Below, in pieces: positions 43,022 to 52,176 of a stretch of DNA of 64,000 nucleotides. The position numbers and the translations under genes are program-made. How positions within the stretch are numbered: position 1 is the first letter of the stretch; each line of letters opens with the position of its first letter. Below the pieces are notes generated by a model. The model had not been told where the DNA came from and ran no database searches. It saw only the letters and a program-made list of their open reading frames with translations. Origin of the DNA: Cuniculiplasma sp052315415 (GTDB lineage Archaea > Thermoplasmatota > Thermoplasmata > Thermoplasmatales > Thermoplasmataceae); the NCBI GenBank assembly GCA_052315415.1, contig JBLSDH010000005.1, positions 1 through 64,000 on the forward strand. Reading direction: 5' to 3'.

Positions 43022-44097
43022 ATTTCCCTCAACTCTTTGGTAGCTCCAAAGGTTAGTTTTTCAAAGCCATCTTTCTTTACAAGTACGTCATCCTCGATTC
43101 TTATTCCAAATTTTCCTGGAACATATATTCCTGGTTCATCAGTCACAACCATACCGGCTTTCAATGGAAAATCAAGTGAGACAGAAAGTGCAGGATGATC
43201 GTGAACATCCATTCCAAGTCCGTGACCAAGGGAATGTATGAATCTGTCTTTATATTCAGTGCCATCAATTATGGATCTAGCCTTTATTTCCACATCTTTG
43301 CCATTAACTCCATCCCTTATCATTTTCATTGAATTTTCCTGAGCCCTGTAAACTATATCATAGGCTTCCTTGATCTTCTCCTCTGCCTTTCCAAATGAAA
43401 CTGTTCTTGTAACATCAGAACAGTAATCCTGATAGAGAGCACCATAGTCTATGAGTACTATATCACCTCTTTTCAATTTTCTCAACTTAGGGGCGTAGTG
43501 TGGTTGAGAGGCATTCTCACTGAATGCCACTATGGTTGAAAATGAAGGATTGTCTGCTCCGTTCCTCATCATCTCATATACAACCAGTGAGGCTACTTCC
43601 TTTTCAGTCATACCTTCCTTAAGTTTTTCGTAAACCTTCTCAATTGATTCGCACGCTATTCTTCCTGCCTCCCTAATTTTTTTAATCTCATCATCATCCT
43701 TTATCCTTCTGGCCTCCTGTATTGAAACGCTAACATCAACAAATTCTTTATCAGGAATAACCTTCAGAAGATATTTGTAGTTTTCAAGTGTGAGTGATGA
43801 ATAATTTAATCCTATTGTATTGTATTTTGAAAGCTCATTTTTCAATATTTCCTCAGTATCCTTTCTTGATCTTGTTGTCACCACCTTCAGGCCTGTTTCT
43901 CTTGCGCTCTCTTCCTCAAGCACTGAAGTTACAATAATTGTTTCATCAGGTTTTGCAATCAGAAAGGAACCTTCAAATATTCCGCTTTTTGGTCTTGCTA
44001 TATATCTGAAAGTTTTATCAAGTGATCCCTCTCCCCCATTAACAATGAGTATCGCTTCTGCTTCCCTTGCATAATCAAATATCCTTGAACCGTTCAT
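43018..44097 (-). CDS. pepQ: M24-family peptidase (Xaa-Pro dipeptidase/aminopeptidase)
   Basis: A dinuclear-metal peptidase of 359 residues. The pita-bread metal ligands are visible: IDYGALYQDYCSDVTRT (two Asp), HSLGHGLGMDVHDHP (His), TDEPGIYVPG (Glu) and RIEDDVLV (Glu). The N-terminal creatinase-like domain spans about residues 1-125. It is the first gene of the run with ggt and priL. Confidence 0.93.
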   Translation of the reverse strand: MNGSRIFDYAREAEAILIVNGGEGSLDKTFRYIARPKSGIFEGSFLIAKPDETIIVTSVLEEESARETGLKVVTTRSRKDTEEILKNELSKYNTIGLNYSSLTLENYKYLLKVIPDKEFVDVSVSIQEARRIKDDDEIKKIREAGRIACESIEKVYEKLKEGMTEKEVASLVVYEMMRNGADNPSFSTIVAFSENASQPHYAPKLRKLKRGDIVLIDYGALYQDYCSDVTRTVSFGKAEEKIKEAYDIVYRAQENSMKMIRDGVNGKDVEIKARSIIDGTEYKDRFIHSLGHGLGMDVHDHPALSVSLDFPLKAGMVVTDEPGIYVPGKFGIRIEDDVLVKKDGFEKLTFGATKELREI

Positions 44098-44233
44098 GAA
44101 AGGTCAGTCAAAATTTACTTTTAACGTTTTTCTTTATTGTTATGCATTTATATTTTCTTAATTTCCATTCCTTGGTTCATTCATAAATAGAAACAGTTAA
44201 TATTTTCCAAATTATTTAGAAAACAATTTTTAT

Positions 44234-44306
44234 GGCCGGGTTGGGGTAGTGGCTATCCTTGGGGACTGTGGATCCCCGGACCCGGGTTCAATTCCCGGAC
44301 CCGGCC
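44234..44306 (+). tRNA. tRNA-His (GTG anticodon)
   Basis: The acceptor arm is GCCGGGT (44235-44241) paired with ACCCGGC (44299-44305). The T arm is CCGGG-TTCAATT-CCCGG (44282-44298). The anticodon arm is GGGGA-CTGTGGA-TCCCC with anticodon GTG at 44268-44270 region (loop 44266-44272). The histidine-specific G-1 is encoded at 44234 and faces discriminator C at 44306. CCA is not encoded and there is no intron. The flanking stretches 44098-44233 and 44308-44455 hold only AT-rich promoter-like sequence as far as I can see. Confidence 0.95.
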
Positions 44307-44455
44307 CTTTATTTCATAATATATTTGTAACAATCATAGATAATGAATTTAACCTTAATTTGGTATTATGGAAACGCCATGACCGTCAACTGATATGTAG
44401 TTTATTCAAAGTTTTAAGATGTTAATTTTTAATATTGTGTTTTGCATACCCATAT

Positions 44456-44779
44456 ATGGAAAGCAGGATAAATATAGTGGAGAAGCAAAAAGATTCAATA
44501 ACCTTTGAACTAATGAATTACGACAACACGTTGCTTAGACCACTGGTAGAGGAGATCCTGAAGGATGAGCAGGTAACAGAATCCAGATACTACATAAAAC
44601 ATCCTGTTATAGACAATCCCAGAGTATATGTGAAGGTAAAGTCTGGAAAGCCACAGGCAGCTGTAAAAAGATCAATTAAAAGACTTAGCAAGATTTTTGA
44701 TACACTTTCTCTTGAACTTAACAAAGAACTGAAAAAAATAGAAAGTGAAGAGGAAACAGAGATAAAAGGGGCAAATTGA
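44456..44779 (+). CDS. rpoL: DNA-directed RNA polymerase subunit L
   Basis: Small archaeal RNA polymerase subunit, forming the assembly platform with subunit D. The 107-residue protein shows DNTLLRPLVEEILKDEQV and YYIKHPVIDNPRVYVKVKSG, the family core, plus a longer acidic C-terminus than usual. ATG 44456 fits both the family length and a TATA-like TTTTTAATA about 26 bp upstream; an in-frame TTG at 44435 does not. Its stop codon overlaps the TTG of the next gene. Confidence 0.93.
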   Translation: MESRINIVEKQKDSITFELMNYDNTLLRPLVEEILKDEQVTESRYYIKHPVIDNPRVYVKVKSGKPQAAVKRSIKRLSKIFDTLSLELNKELKKIESEEETEIKGAN

Positions 44780-45744
44780 AATCTAATTTTTTACTTGAAA
44801 GCTGGAGAGGTTTTCCGGAATTCTGTCTCGAGGATTTTCAATCTGTAACAGAGAAAAAATATTCCGGGAAACTCTCAATGTTGAATAGTTTTATATTTAC
44901 TTCAGAGGTTGAGGAATCAGCAATAAGGGAATACTCATTTTTGAAAAGGGCTTCCTATCTGCTTGAAATATTTCAAAATGAGGATGAATTTAGTAGACTG
45001 AAAATACCGGAGGGTAAATTTTACCTTAGAATCATTGATCCAGATGGTTGCCACAACACAGATTACGAGTCTCATATAGGAAATATAATAGGGGCAAAGG
45101 GAAGAGTGGATTTTAAGAATCCTGATTTCATACTTTATTTTTACCACATAAAAAAATGGTATGTTGGACTTGAAAAACTGAAGATAAACTATGAGGAGAC
45201 AAAAAACAGATCCGCTCCTAAAAGGCCTTTTTTTTCTCCAGTATCTATGGACCCAAAGTTTGCCTCCTTTTTAGTAAATTTAGGATATTTTCATAAAAAT
45301 TCAGTTTTACTTGATCCATTCTGTGGTAGTGGAGGGATTCTGCTTGAAGCAGGTTTAAAGGGCTACAGTGTGGTTGGTATTGATATTATGAAATCAATGA
45401 CCGTGGGAGCCAGTCTCAATCTTAAGTTTTATGGAATAAGAAATTACAAAATAATTTGCAATGATTTTTTCAAAATTGAGGAAAATTTAATGGTTGATGG
45501 AATAGTTACAGATTTTCCATACGGACGGAATACAGTAATATCAGAAGAGCCAGAATATTTTTTTAAAAATTCAGCTGAAAAATTTCATGAAGTATTAAGT
45601 CCTGGTGGAAGGGCATGTATCGTTTCAAATACCAGAAACATTGAAGAACACTTTTCTAAATATTTTATAATGGACAGGATTCTGCAGCAGAGAGTGCACA
45701 GAAGCCTGAATCGCTATTACTACAGAATGATTAGAAAAAATTAA
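44776..45744 (+). CDS. Trm11-like RNA methyltransferase
   Basis: A SAM-dependent methyltransferase of 322 residues. The C-terminal Rossmann domain has LLDPFCGSGGILLEAGLKG (SAM loop), VVGIDI and the catalytic TDFPYG, a variant of D/N-PPY typical of N2-guanine enzymes. The N-terminal part is a THUMP-like region. It probably makes m2G10 in tRNA. The start is TTG 44776, overlapping the rpoL stop (TTGA), with AAAAGGGG a few bases upstream. Confidence 0.85.
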   Translation: MKSNFLLESWRGFPEFCLEDFQSVTEKKYSGKLSMLNSFIFTSEVEESAIREYSFLKRASYLLEIFQNEDEFSRLKIPEGKFYLRIIDPDGCHNTDYESHIGNIIGAKGRVDFKNPDFILYFYHIKKWYVGLEKLKINYEETKNRSAPKRPFFSPVSMDPKFASFLVNLGYFHKNSVLLDPFCGSGGILLEAGLKGYSVVGIDIMKSMTVGASLNLKFYGIRNYKIICNDFFKIEENLMVDGIVTDFPYGRNTVISEEPEYFFKNSAEKFHEVLSPGGRACIVSNTRNIEEHFSKYFIMDRILQQRVHRSLNRYYYRMIRKN

Positions 45745-46312
45745 GATTATCATGTATTATTTTTTCAATAAAATACTTGTCAATACCATACTTCTGGCTT
45801 AGAGTTTCTTCGTCAGATCCATCCAGATATTCTATGAGAAGCTCTCTTATTCTTGGGTTTTTAACATTTTCAATTACTTTTATTTTTAGTTTTCTTATTA
45901 TGCTGTCTTTCTCAATCAGCAGATTGATTCTCTCTTTTTCAAGATTTTCAATCTTCTTGTTTATATTTTCCAGAGTGTTAAAGTCAACCTCCTCATTGCA
46001 TTTATCCTTTGTCTCATTAATATTATAAGCTTTTTCAGACACAAATGAAGGCATGTAATCAAGATGAATCACTGTAAATCCGGTTGGCCTGTATAGTTTT
46101 CTTGGAGGTCCAAAAGGATTATTCTCCATTATTTCTGATATAACCAGATTTGCCTTTTCAAGAATTTCAAGTTGTTTGTTAATGGCCTGCTGTGATATAC
46201 CAAGATCTCTGCTTATTTCAAGGGCATAAGATGAGTCAGTCAACAATCTTCTCAATATCCTTCTTCTTGTTGTATTTTCAAAAATAGATAATAAAAAATC
46301 TATATCATCCAT
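45731..46312 (-). CDS. ArsR-like winged-helix regulator, possible heat-shock repressor
   Basis: A 193-residue protein. The N-terminal winged helix (about 5-80) reads LLSIFENTTRRRILRRLLTD, SSYALEISRDLGISQQAINKQ, LEILEKANLVISE and a wing PRKLYRPTGF. The C-terminal half is a coiled coil (INKKIENLEKERINLLIEKD) followed by a helical tail. It lies 10 bp downstream of hsp20 and is probably co-transcribed. In Archaeoglobus a repressor is encoded in an operon with hsp20, so this could be the repressor acting on the dyad at 46903-46923; that is inference. Its 3' end overlaps the methyltransferase gene by 14 bp. Confidence 0.8.
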   Translation of the reverse strand: MDDIDFLLSIFENTTRRRILRRLLTDSSYALEISRDLGISQQAINKQLEILEKANLVISEIMENNPFGPPRKLYRPTGFTVIHLDYMPSFVSEKAYNINETKDKCNEEVDFNTLENINKKIENLEKERINLLIEKDSIIRKLKIKVIENVKNPRIRELLIEYLDGSDEETLSQKYGIDKYFIEKIIHDNLNFF

Positions 46313-46322
46313 ATTCGGATCA

Positions 46323-46889
46323 TCATTCGATTTTTACTGATTTTCCTGAGGGATTGTTTTTTCCAACAATTTCTATTGATACATCCAGTATTCCGTTCTG
46401 GAATTTCGCCTTGGCAGTCTCTGGTTTAACCGGAACATCGAATTCAATTTCTTTGTAATACTTTCTGCTTGGATTGTTAACAGTTATTGTCATGTTTTCC
46501 TCGTTCACCTTTAGATCAATTTCTTCCTTGGATACACCGGGGAGTTCGAATGTTACGTATATCCTCTTATCATCCTTGTTAATGTCTGTTATGGGTTCCC
46601 TGTATTGTTCTTCCTGTGGCAGTGCCCCTGGATTGAAGAACTGTCTGTTTGGAACGTTTCCAAATTCCTGGAAATACGGTTTTCCATCTGGCCCCATCTT
46701 GTAAGTGAAACCGTATATGAAGGGTCCGTATGTTTTTATGTCTGTATTTTCTGAATTTTTAATGAACCTCTCAAACATTTTCCTCATTCTCTCGTTAATT
46801 CTGTCAAAGTCAAACCCAAAGCTCTCAAATATGTCATCAAACATATCATCGTCTTCATCCCAGTCATCTTTCTTCCTTCTTACTACCAT
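46323..46889 (-). CDS. hsp20: Small heat-shock protein Hsp20
   Basis: ATP-independent chaperone of the alpha-crystallin family, 188 residues. The N-terminus is acidic and Met/Phe-rich (DEDDDMFDDIFESFGF). The alpha-crystallin domain (about 95-180) has YVTFELPGVSKEEIDLKVNEE and KAKFQNGILDVSIEIV, the GIL variant of the family signature. I chose ATG 46889 because AGAGGTG lies 7 nt upstream; starts at 46895 and 46913 are possible but the latter lies in an operator-like dyad. Confidence 0.92.
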   Translation of the reverse strand: MVVRRKKDDWDEDDDMFDDIFESFGFDFDRINERMRKMFERFIKNSENTDIKTYGPFIYGFTYKMGPDGKPYFQEFGNVPNRQFFNPGALPQEEQYREPITDINKDDKRIYVTFELPGVSKEEIDLKVNEENMTITVNNPSRKYYKEIEFDVPVKPETAKAKFQNGILDVSIEIVGKNNPSGKSVKIE

Positions 46890-46902
46890 TTTCATCCACC
46901 TC

Positions 46903-46950
46903 TTGTCAACCATCAGTTGACAACTTGATATTAATAATACCTATATAAAG
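46903..46950 (-). promoter_or_regulatory. hsp20 promoter with perfect inverted repeat at the transcription start
   Basis: TTGTCAAC (46903-46910) and GTTGACAA (46916-46923) form a perfect 8-bp dyad with a 5-nt spacer. The TATA-like box CTTTATATAGG (complement of 46940-46950) places transcription start near 46920, inside the dyad. A repressor bound there would block initiation, as for archaeal heat-shock repressors such as Phr and HSR1. Confidence 0.6.
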
Positions 46951-46968
46951 GTTACTTTTTTAAAAAAT

Positions 46969-47628
46969 TTAGGTAGATTTTACTCTATTTCTTGAGGTGG
47001 AAAGTCTTTTGTATATATAATAAAGGGTAAGCAATGCAAGGCCTACTGATATGTATGTATAATCATTGAACGCTCCCAGTATATCTTTCCACCTTGGCCC
47101 AAAATAAAGCCCCAGGTAAATCAACAGACTATCCCATAATATTGCACCAAGAAAAGTAAGTGTTAGAAAGCTTCGCAATCTCATTTTTGCAATTCCAGCA
47201 GGTATTGATATAAACGTTCTGAAAACAGGTACCAGCCTTGTAAGAAAAACTGAAATTGTACCATATTTTTCAAACCATCTCTCTGTCATCTGAAGTGTCC
47301 TTTCATTTAATTTTATATAAGAACCGTATCTCAAAACTGCCGGCCTTCCACCATACTTCCCTATAAGATATGCAGTGTAGGCACCAAGTGTATTTCCCAG
47401 AGATCCTGCCAATAAAACAGCAATATATTCTGGAATAAGACCTGATGAAGGCAGCATGTTATCAAATGCAAGGTATCCTGAAAACACCATTACAACTTCA
47501 GATGGAATTGGAAGCAACAAGCCCTCAAGAAACATTAGAAAAAATATGCCCGGATAATTTGATCTCTGTATTATAAATATTATTCCGTTTATAACATATT
47601 CAATTGCGTTTGTAATTATGGAACTCAA
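46969..47628 (-). CDS. DedA-family membrane protein
   Basis: A 219-residue membrane protein of the DedA/SNARE-associated family: FFLMFLEGLLLPIPSEVVMVFSGYLA at the N-terminus, then GSLGNTLGAYTAYLIGKYGG and FLTRLVPVFRTFISIPAGIAKM, the conserved re-entrant and amphipathic segments. Family members act as lipid flippases or transporters tied to proton motive force. It overlaps the deaminase gene by 4 bp. Confidence 0.9.
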   Translation of the reverse strand: MSSIITNAIEYVINGIIFIIQRSNYPGIFFLMFLEGLLLPIPSEVVMVFSGYLAFDNMLPSSGLIPEYIAVLLAGSLGNTLGAYTAYLIGKYGGRPAVLRYGSYIKLNERTLQMTERWFEKYGTISVFLTRLVPVFRTFISIPAGIAKMRLRSFLTLTFLGAILWDSLLIYLGLYFGPRWKDILGAFNDYTYISVGLALLTLYYIYKRLSTSRNRVKST

Positions 47629-48107
47629 TCTACACCCCTCAGTTCATTCAACTCTTCAATCTCCCCTTCAAATTTTCTAGTTTTTATCTTGCTCTCTATG
47701 ATCATAAGCTCAGCAAGTTCATCCGGATAACCCTCTGCATAAATTATTTCATTTATCTTTGCATTTATTATCATCTTTGTACATACAACGCAAGGGTGTG
47801 TTGTAACATATATTACAGAATCCCGGATACTTGTTCCATGAACAGCAGCCTGGATTATTGCATTCTGTTCCGCGTGCAATCCGCGACACAGCTCATGTCT
47901 TTCACCTGATTTAATGTTCATGTCAATTCTTATGCAGCTCACATCTTCACAGTGGAGAAGGCCACTTGGAGGACCGTTGTATCCTGTTGCCAAAACATTC
48001 TTATCCTTTACGATTACGGCTCCAACTTTCCTTCTTACGCATGTTCCCCTAGAAGCGGCAAGAAATGCCATCTTCATGAAGTAGGTATCCCAGTCTGGTC
48101 TTGACAT
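47625..48107 (-). CDS. dCMP deaminase-like enzyme
   Basis: Zinc-dependent deaminase of 160 residues. Zinc and catalytic residues are in GLHAEQNAII (HAE) and THPCVVCTKM (PCxxC). RRKVGAVIVKDKNVLATGYNGPP matches dCMP deaminases and ComEB. It would supply dUMP for thymidylate synthesis. Overlaps with dedA by 4 bp and is 3 bp after the FBP aldolase/phosphatase gene. Confidence 0.9.
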   Translation of the reverse strand: MSRPDWDTYFMKMAFLAASRGTCVRRKVGAVIVKDKNVLATGYNGPPSGLLHCEDVSCIRIDMNIKSGERHELCRGLHAEQNAIIQAAVHGTSIRDSVIYVTTHPCVVCTKMIINAKINEIIYAEGYPDELAELMIIESKIKTRKFEGEIEELNELRGVD

Positions 48108-48110
48108 TAT

Positions 48111-49268
48111 TTAATCAAATTCTCCTGAGCTGTTTTTTATTTCTCCCTTTCCAGAGTTGTCAGGGATGTCCTGAAATCTATTTGAGAATTTCTTTATAAC
48201 CTTTGGAAGAGTTGTATATTCCATATCCTCAGATGGCAATCTGTGAGGTTCAAACGGCCCCATTCTTCTCAGATAATCGGCAATGTTTGTGGCAGTTCTT
48301 CTTGCCTCATCGAATGCCGGATCATCAAACATATCTATTGGACCGCTAAGTTTTTTGTCTTTATAAACAAATCCTAATGCAGAAACTCTGGGAGGCCCAT
48401 CAAATCTTGACATCTTTGCGTTTTTAAGTCCTACCGGCATAAGAGGACCATTGAAAGACCCTCTCATCCAACCAGAAACAAGATATGGGTGGGTGAATGC
48501 CTCTGTGGTTTCTCCTGCGGCGGGCAATCCAGATTGTATTCTTACTATCCCAGCCGGATCATCCTTACCAACATATTCTCCAGCAATAAAGGAAAGTTTG
48601 TCTGTTGTTATTACGGCAACATTTTCATCTGGCAATTTTTCATGAGATTTTTTTGTGTACACTCTCTTTATAACATATTTACTCTTTGTTCCAATCAGAG
48701 CAAGTAGATCGTAAAGTTCCTCAGGTGCACTTAGTTTTATTGATTTACCATTCTCTATGTCCCACACTTCAAAAATAAATCCATCATGCATGTTGTTGTC
48801 TATTACTAATCCAGGAGTGTTAAACGGGTCTGCAAACATTTTGTATATTGGAAAATTAAATGCTCCAGGTTCTGTTTTATCCATCATAAAAACTATGAAA
48901 GGCTCGCTCTTTCTCGGTGTTATCTCCATCTCAGCAACACCGGGTCCCATACCTTTTATATTACCAGAAAACGCATCCTTCAAAAGATCCTGTCCGGCTC
49001 CGTACAGACCAAGTTTTTTTGCCACCTCTGTTCCAGCCTTAAATGCGTCCCATGCGAGCTTATGAACCTCTGACGCATCAATCCCATTACCATGAACCAT
49101 TGTAATCTGGATATCGTCTCCCACTGAGCATATATGGTGATCCCAGATGATTCCTTTTCCATTATTTTTAACATAATTTTTAACTTCATTTATCACATCA
49201 TCATGAACAAATGTGTGTCCTGGCAGGCTTCCTATATCTGCTTTTATGTGGCTAAGCGTTACTTTCAT
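48111..49268 (-). CDS. fbp: Fructose-1,6-bisphosphate aldolase/phosphatase
   Basis: The bifunctional archaeal gluconeogenic enzyme (type V FBPase) that condenses triose phosphates and dephosphorylates the product. The 385-residue protein begins with KVTLSHIKADIGSLPGHTF, has DHHICSVGDDIQITMVHG metal-binding residues, and SGWMRGSFNGPLMPVGL. Length matches the family. It is the first gene of the run with the deaminase and dedA. Confidence 0.95.
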   Translation of the reverse strand: MKVTLSHIKADIGSLPGHTFVHDDVINEVKNYVKNNGKGIIWDHHICSVGDDIQITMVHGNGIDASEVHKLAWDAFKAGTEVAKKLGLYGAGQDLLKDAFSGNIKGMGPGVAEMEITPRKSEPFIVFMMDKTEPGAFNFPIYKMFADPFNTPGLVIDNNMHDGFIFEVWDIENGKSIKLSAPEELYDLLALIGTKSKYVIKRVYTKKSHEKLPDENVAVITTDKLSFIAGEYVGKDDPAGIVRIQSGLPAAGETTEAFTHPYLVSGWMRGSFNGPLMPVGLKNAKMSRFDGPPRVSALGFVYKDKKLSGPIDMFDDPAFDEARRTATNIADYLRRMGPFEPHRLPSEDMEYTTLPKVIKKFSNRFQDIPDNSGKGEIKNSSGEFD

Positions 49269-49410
49269 AATTTATTAATACTTTTTACATATTAAAATGA
49301 TTCCATCTGTTAATGTTAGAATAAGGAACTATTTAGTTAATTTTATGCACACAGCAATAAAAATATAAACAATGAAAAACAATAAAATGTTTACCGTCAT
49401 ATAGATTAAT

Positions 49411-50733
49411 ATGAAGATCGAAACGTTGAACCCTTTTGATGACAGCAAAGTAGGTACTTTTGAGATTGATGATGAGGAAAAAGTGAAAGATGCATTTGAA
49501 ACAATGAGAAAAAATCAAAAGACCTGGAAAAAGGATCTTGATGAAAGAATTGAATATGTTAAAAACGTTATAATAAAGAACCTTGAAAATGAAAAAAAGA
49601 GTCTCTCAGAGTTAATGTCCATGGAGATGGGAAAACCAATAACCCAGAGTATATCTGAGGTGGAAAAAACAATAAGAACAGCAAAATATTTTGTAGAACA
49701 TGCCAGAAAGTTTTTGGCAGATGATATAATCCCAACAGAGGCATACAGATCATATGTGAAGATTGAACCCTTGGGTGTCATTTATCTCATCATGCCTTGG
49801 AATTTTCCTCTATGGCAGGTATCAAGGGCAGCCATACCGGCAATGTTGGCTGGAAACACAATAGTTCTAAAGCATGCATCAATTGTGACGGGAACATCAA
49901 AAAAGATAGAGGAAATTTTTGGAAAGGATTATTTCAGATCCATAATAGTTTCAGGAAAGGATTCACTTCAGTATATTAAATATTCAAATGGAGTATCTTT
50001 CACAGGCTCTGAAAATGCAGGGAGCCAGATAGCTGCAGAGGCCGGAAGAAATCTTAAAAAGACAGTTCTTGAGTTAGGTGGTTCAGACCCATTTATAGTC
50101 CTGGATGATGCAGACATAGAGAATGCTGCAAAGAACTCGACCTTTGGAAGACTTCAGAATAATGGCCAGAGTTGCATAGCATCAAAAAGATTCATAGTAT
50201 CAGAAAAGATTTTCCATGAGTTTTATGAGGCTATGAAGGAAAACTTCTCAAATGTAAAAATTGGAAATCAGATGGACGAAAAAACATTCATAGGGCCACT
50301 CTCCTCAGATAATCAGAGGGATATAATAAAGTCTCAGATAGAATTCCTCTCAAAGAATTCACAGGTGTTCAGGGCAGGAGAAGACAAAGGCAACATTGTT
50401 TCACCAACTATTATAAATTACGAGGGTGTGTACAATGAGGAGGTTTTTGGTCCGGTTGCAATCATAAAAAAATTCAAAACACTTGAGGAAGCGGCAAAGA
50501 TAAGCAATGAAACAAAATTTGGCCTTGGTGCATCAATCTGGGGTTCCTATGAACAGGCGGAAAAATTAATTCCTCAAATAGAGTCTGGAATGGTTTTTGT
50601 TAACAGTGTTGTTGCATCTGATCCAAGACTCCCCTTTGGTGGTGTTAAAAATAGTGGATACGGAAAGGAACTTTCAAAATACGGAATATTGGAATTCACA
50701 AATATAAAGACAATTTGGGCTCAAAAACAGTGA
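49411..50733 (+). CDS. NAD(P)-dependent aldehyde dehydrogenase
   Basis: A 440-residue aldehyde dehydrogenase. The catalytic cysteine is in NNGQSCIASKR and the general base glutamate in LELGGSDPFIVLDD; IMPWNFPLWQVSRAAIP lines the cofactor site. Sequence style is that of succinate-semialdehyde dehydrogenases, but in Thermoplasma and Picrophilus related enzymes oxidise D-glyceraldehyde in the non-phosphorylated Entner-Doudoroff pathway, so glyceraldehyde is a real candidate. It is slightly shorter than typical members (about 450-480). It stands alone. Confidence 0.88.
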   Translation: MKIETLNPFDDSKVGTFEIDDEEKVKDAFETMRKNQKTWKKDLDERIEYVKNVIIKNLENEKKSLSELMSMEMGKPITQSISEVEKTIRTAKYFVEHARKFLADDIIPTEAYRSYVKIEPLGVIYLIMPWNFPLWQVSRAAIPAMLAGNTIVLKHASIVTGTSKKIEEIFGKDYFRSIIVSGKDSLQYIKYSNGVSFTGSENAGSQIAAEAGRNLKKTVLELGGSDPFIVLDDADIENAAKNSTFGRLQNNGQSCIASKRFIVSEKIFHEFYEAMKENFSNVKIGNQMDEKTFIGPLSSDNQRDIIKSQIEFLSKNSQVFRAGEDKGNIVSPTIINYEGVYNEEVFGPVAIIKKFKTLEEAAKISNETKFGLGASIWGSYEQAEKLIPQIESGMVFVNSVVASDPRLPFGGVKNSGYGKELSKYGILEFTNIKTIWAQKQ

Positions 50734-50776
50734 ATATTAACTAATATTAAATACTGATAAAACATACAAATTTTTA

Positions 50777-51697
50777 ATGTTGAATAAAAAAAGCATAGTT
50801 GGCATTGAAGACATTGGAAACGACGATCTTTTCAGTATTTTCCAGGAGGCTAAGGAATTAAAGAGGAGACTGCTCAACGGGGAAGTAATGAAGGATCTTG
50901 AAGGGAAAATAATGTGCACACTTTTTTTTGAACCAAGTACGAGGACAAGACTGTCATTTGAAAGTGCCATGGAGAGGCTTGGCGGAAAAATTATTTCTGT
51001 TTCAGAAGGAAAATCCAGCTCTGCTGCCAAAGGGGAAACGATAGGGGATACCATAAGGATGGCAGCATCTTATTCAGATGTTGTTGTCATGAGGCATCCC
51101 CTTGAGGGGGCTGCAAGATTGGCCTCAGAATTTTCAAGGGTTCCAGTAATTAATGGAGGTGACGGTTCAGGGCAGCATCCCACACAGACAATACTCGATC
51201 TATTTACAATATGGGAGAAGTTTTCAAGGATAGAGGGACTCAAAGTTGGCCTAGTTGGGGACCTGAAGTATGGAAGAACAGTTCACTCACTTATAAGGGC
51301 ACTGGACAGATTCGATAACAAAATATATCTCATCTCTCCAGAAATATTAAGTTTACCAGATTACGTAATGAGTTCTCTCAAAAGGGCTGAAAACGTAAAA
51401 ATAGTTCACAATCTTGACGAGGTAATTTCAGAATTGGATATTTTTTATGTCACAAGAATTCAGAAGGAAAGGTTCATAGATCCCAATGATTACAGTAAGG
51501 TAATAGGATCATATTCCTTTGACAGTAAAACTGTCAAAAAGATGAAAGATGAGGCTATAATAATGCATCCTCTTCCAAGGGTCGATGAAATAAAACCAGA
51601 GGTGGATGAAGATCACAGGGCTTATTATTTCAAACAGGCAGAGAACGGTGTTTATGTGAGAATGGCAATTCTCAAAAAAATACTTAAGGGTGATTGA
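50777..51697 (+). CDS. pyrB: Aspartate carbamoyltransferase catalytic chain
   Basis: First committed step of pyrimidine synthesis. The 306-residue protein has the carbamoyl-phosphate motif FFEPSTRTRLSFESAM, DGSGQHPTQTILDL and HPLPRVDEIKPEVD. It overlaps pyrI by 8 bp. Confidence 0.97.
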   Translation: MLNKKSIVGIEDIGNDDLFSIFQEAKELKRRLLNGEVMKDLEGKIMCTLFFEPSTRTRLSFESAMERLGGKIISVSEGKSSSAAKGETIGDTIRMAASYSDVVVMRHPLEGAARLASEFSRVPVINGGDGSGQHPTQTILDLFTIWEKFSRIEGLKVGLVGDLKYGRTVHSLIRALDRFDNKIYLISPEILSLPDYVMSSLKRAENVKIVHNLDEVISELDIFYVTRIQKERFIDPNDYSKVIGSYSFDSKTVKKMKDEAIIMHPLPRVDEIKPEVDEDHRAYYFKQAENGVYVRMAILKKILKGD

Positions 51698-52175
51698 TTT
51701 GGAAGCTGAAAAAATTCTGAAAGTTGGAAAAATAAAGGATGGAACAGTAATAGATCACATATCAGCGGGGAAGGGAATAACGGTTTTGAAGGTTCTTGGC
51801 CTTCTTTATAACACAGAAATGACAATAAGTGTGCTTATGAATGTATCAAGCAGGGTGAATGGGAAGAAGGACATAGTTAAAATTGAGAACAGATCATTGG
51901 AAAAAAATGAATTGGACAGGATAAGTATATTATCACCAGGTGCTACAATTAACGTAATAAGGGAATTCAAAATTGAAAAGAAGTTCAGGGTTGAGCTTCC
52001 ACAGGAGATTATGGGGACAATAGTATGTTCAAATCAAAACTGCGTTACAAATCACAGAGAACCTGTACGTACAATTTTCAGAAAAGAGGAAAATAGAGGA
52101 TCAACATCATACAGGTGTTACTACTGTCAGAGAACAATGTCTTTGAAAGAGATTGAACAGTCATTAAACTCATAA
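51690..52175 (+). CDS. pyrI: Aspartate carbamoyltransferase regulatory chain
   Basis: Regulatory zinc-binding chain of 161 residues. The allosteric domain has TVIDHISAGKGITVLKVLGL, and the C-terminal zinc ribbon has CSNQNC and RCYYC. The start is GTG 51690, or possibly TTG 51699. With pyrB it gives an E. coli-like holoenzyme. Confidence 0.96.
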   Translation: MIDLEAEKILKVGKIKDGTVIDHISAGKGITVLKVLGLLYNTEMTISVLMNVSSRVNGKKDIVKIENRSLEKNELDRISILSPGATINVIREFKIEKKFRVELPQEIMGTIVCSNQNCVTNHREPVRTIFRKEENRGSTSYRCYYCQRTMSLKEIEQSLNS

Positions 52176-52176
52176 T

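Noticed and set aside
44338..44398. Possible C/D box RNA between tRNA-His and rpoL (ATAATGA ... CTGA)
   Set aside because: The C box deviates from RTGATGA and no convincing internal D'/C' pair or guide was found.
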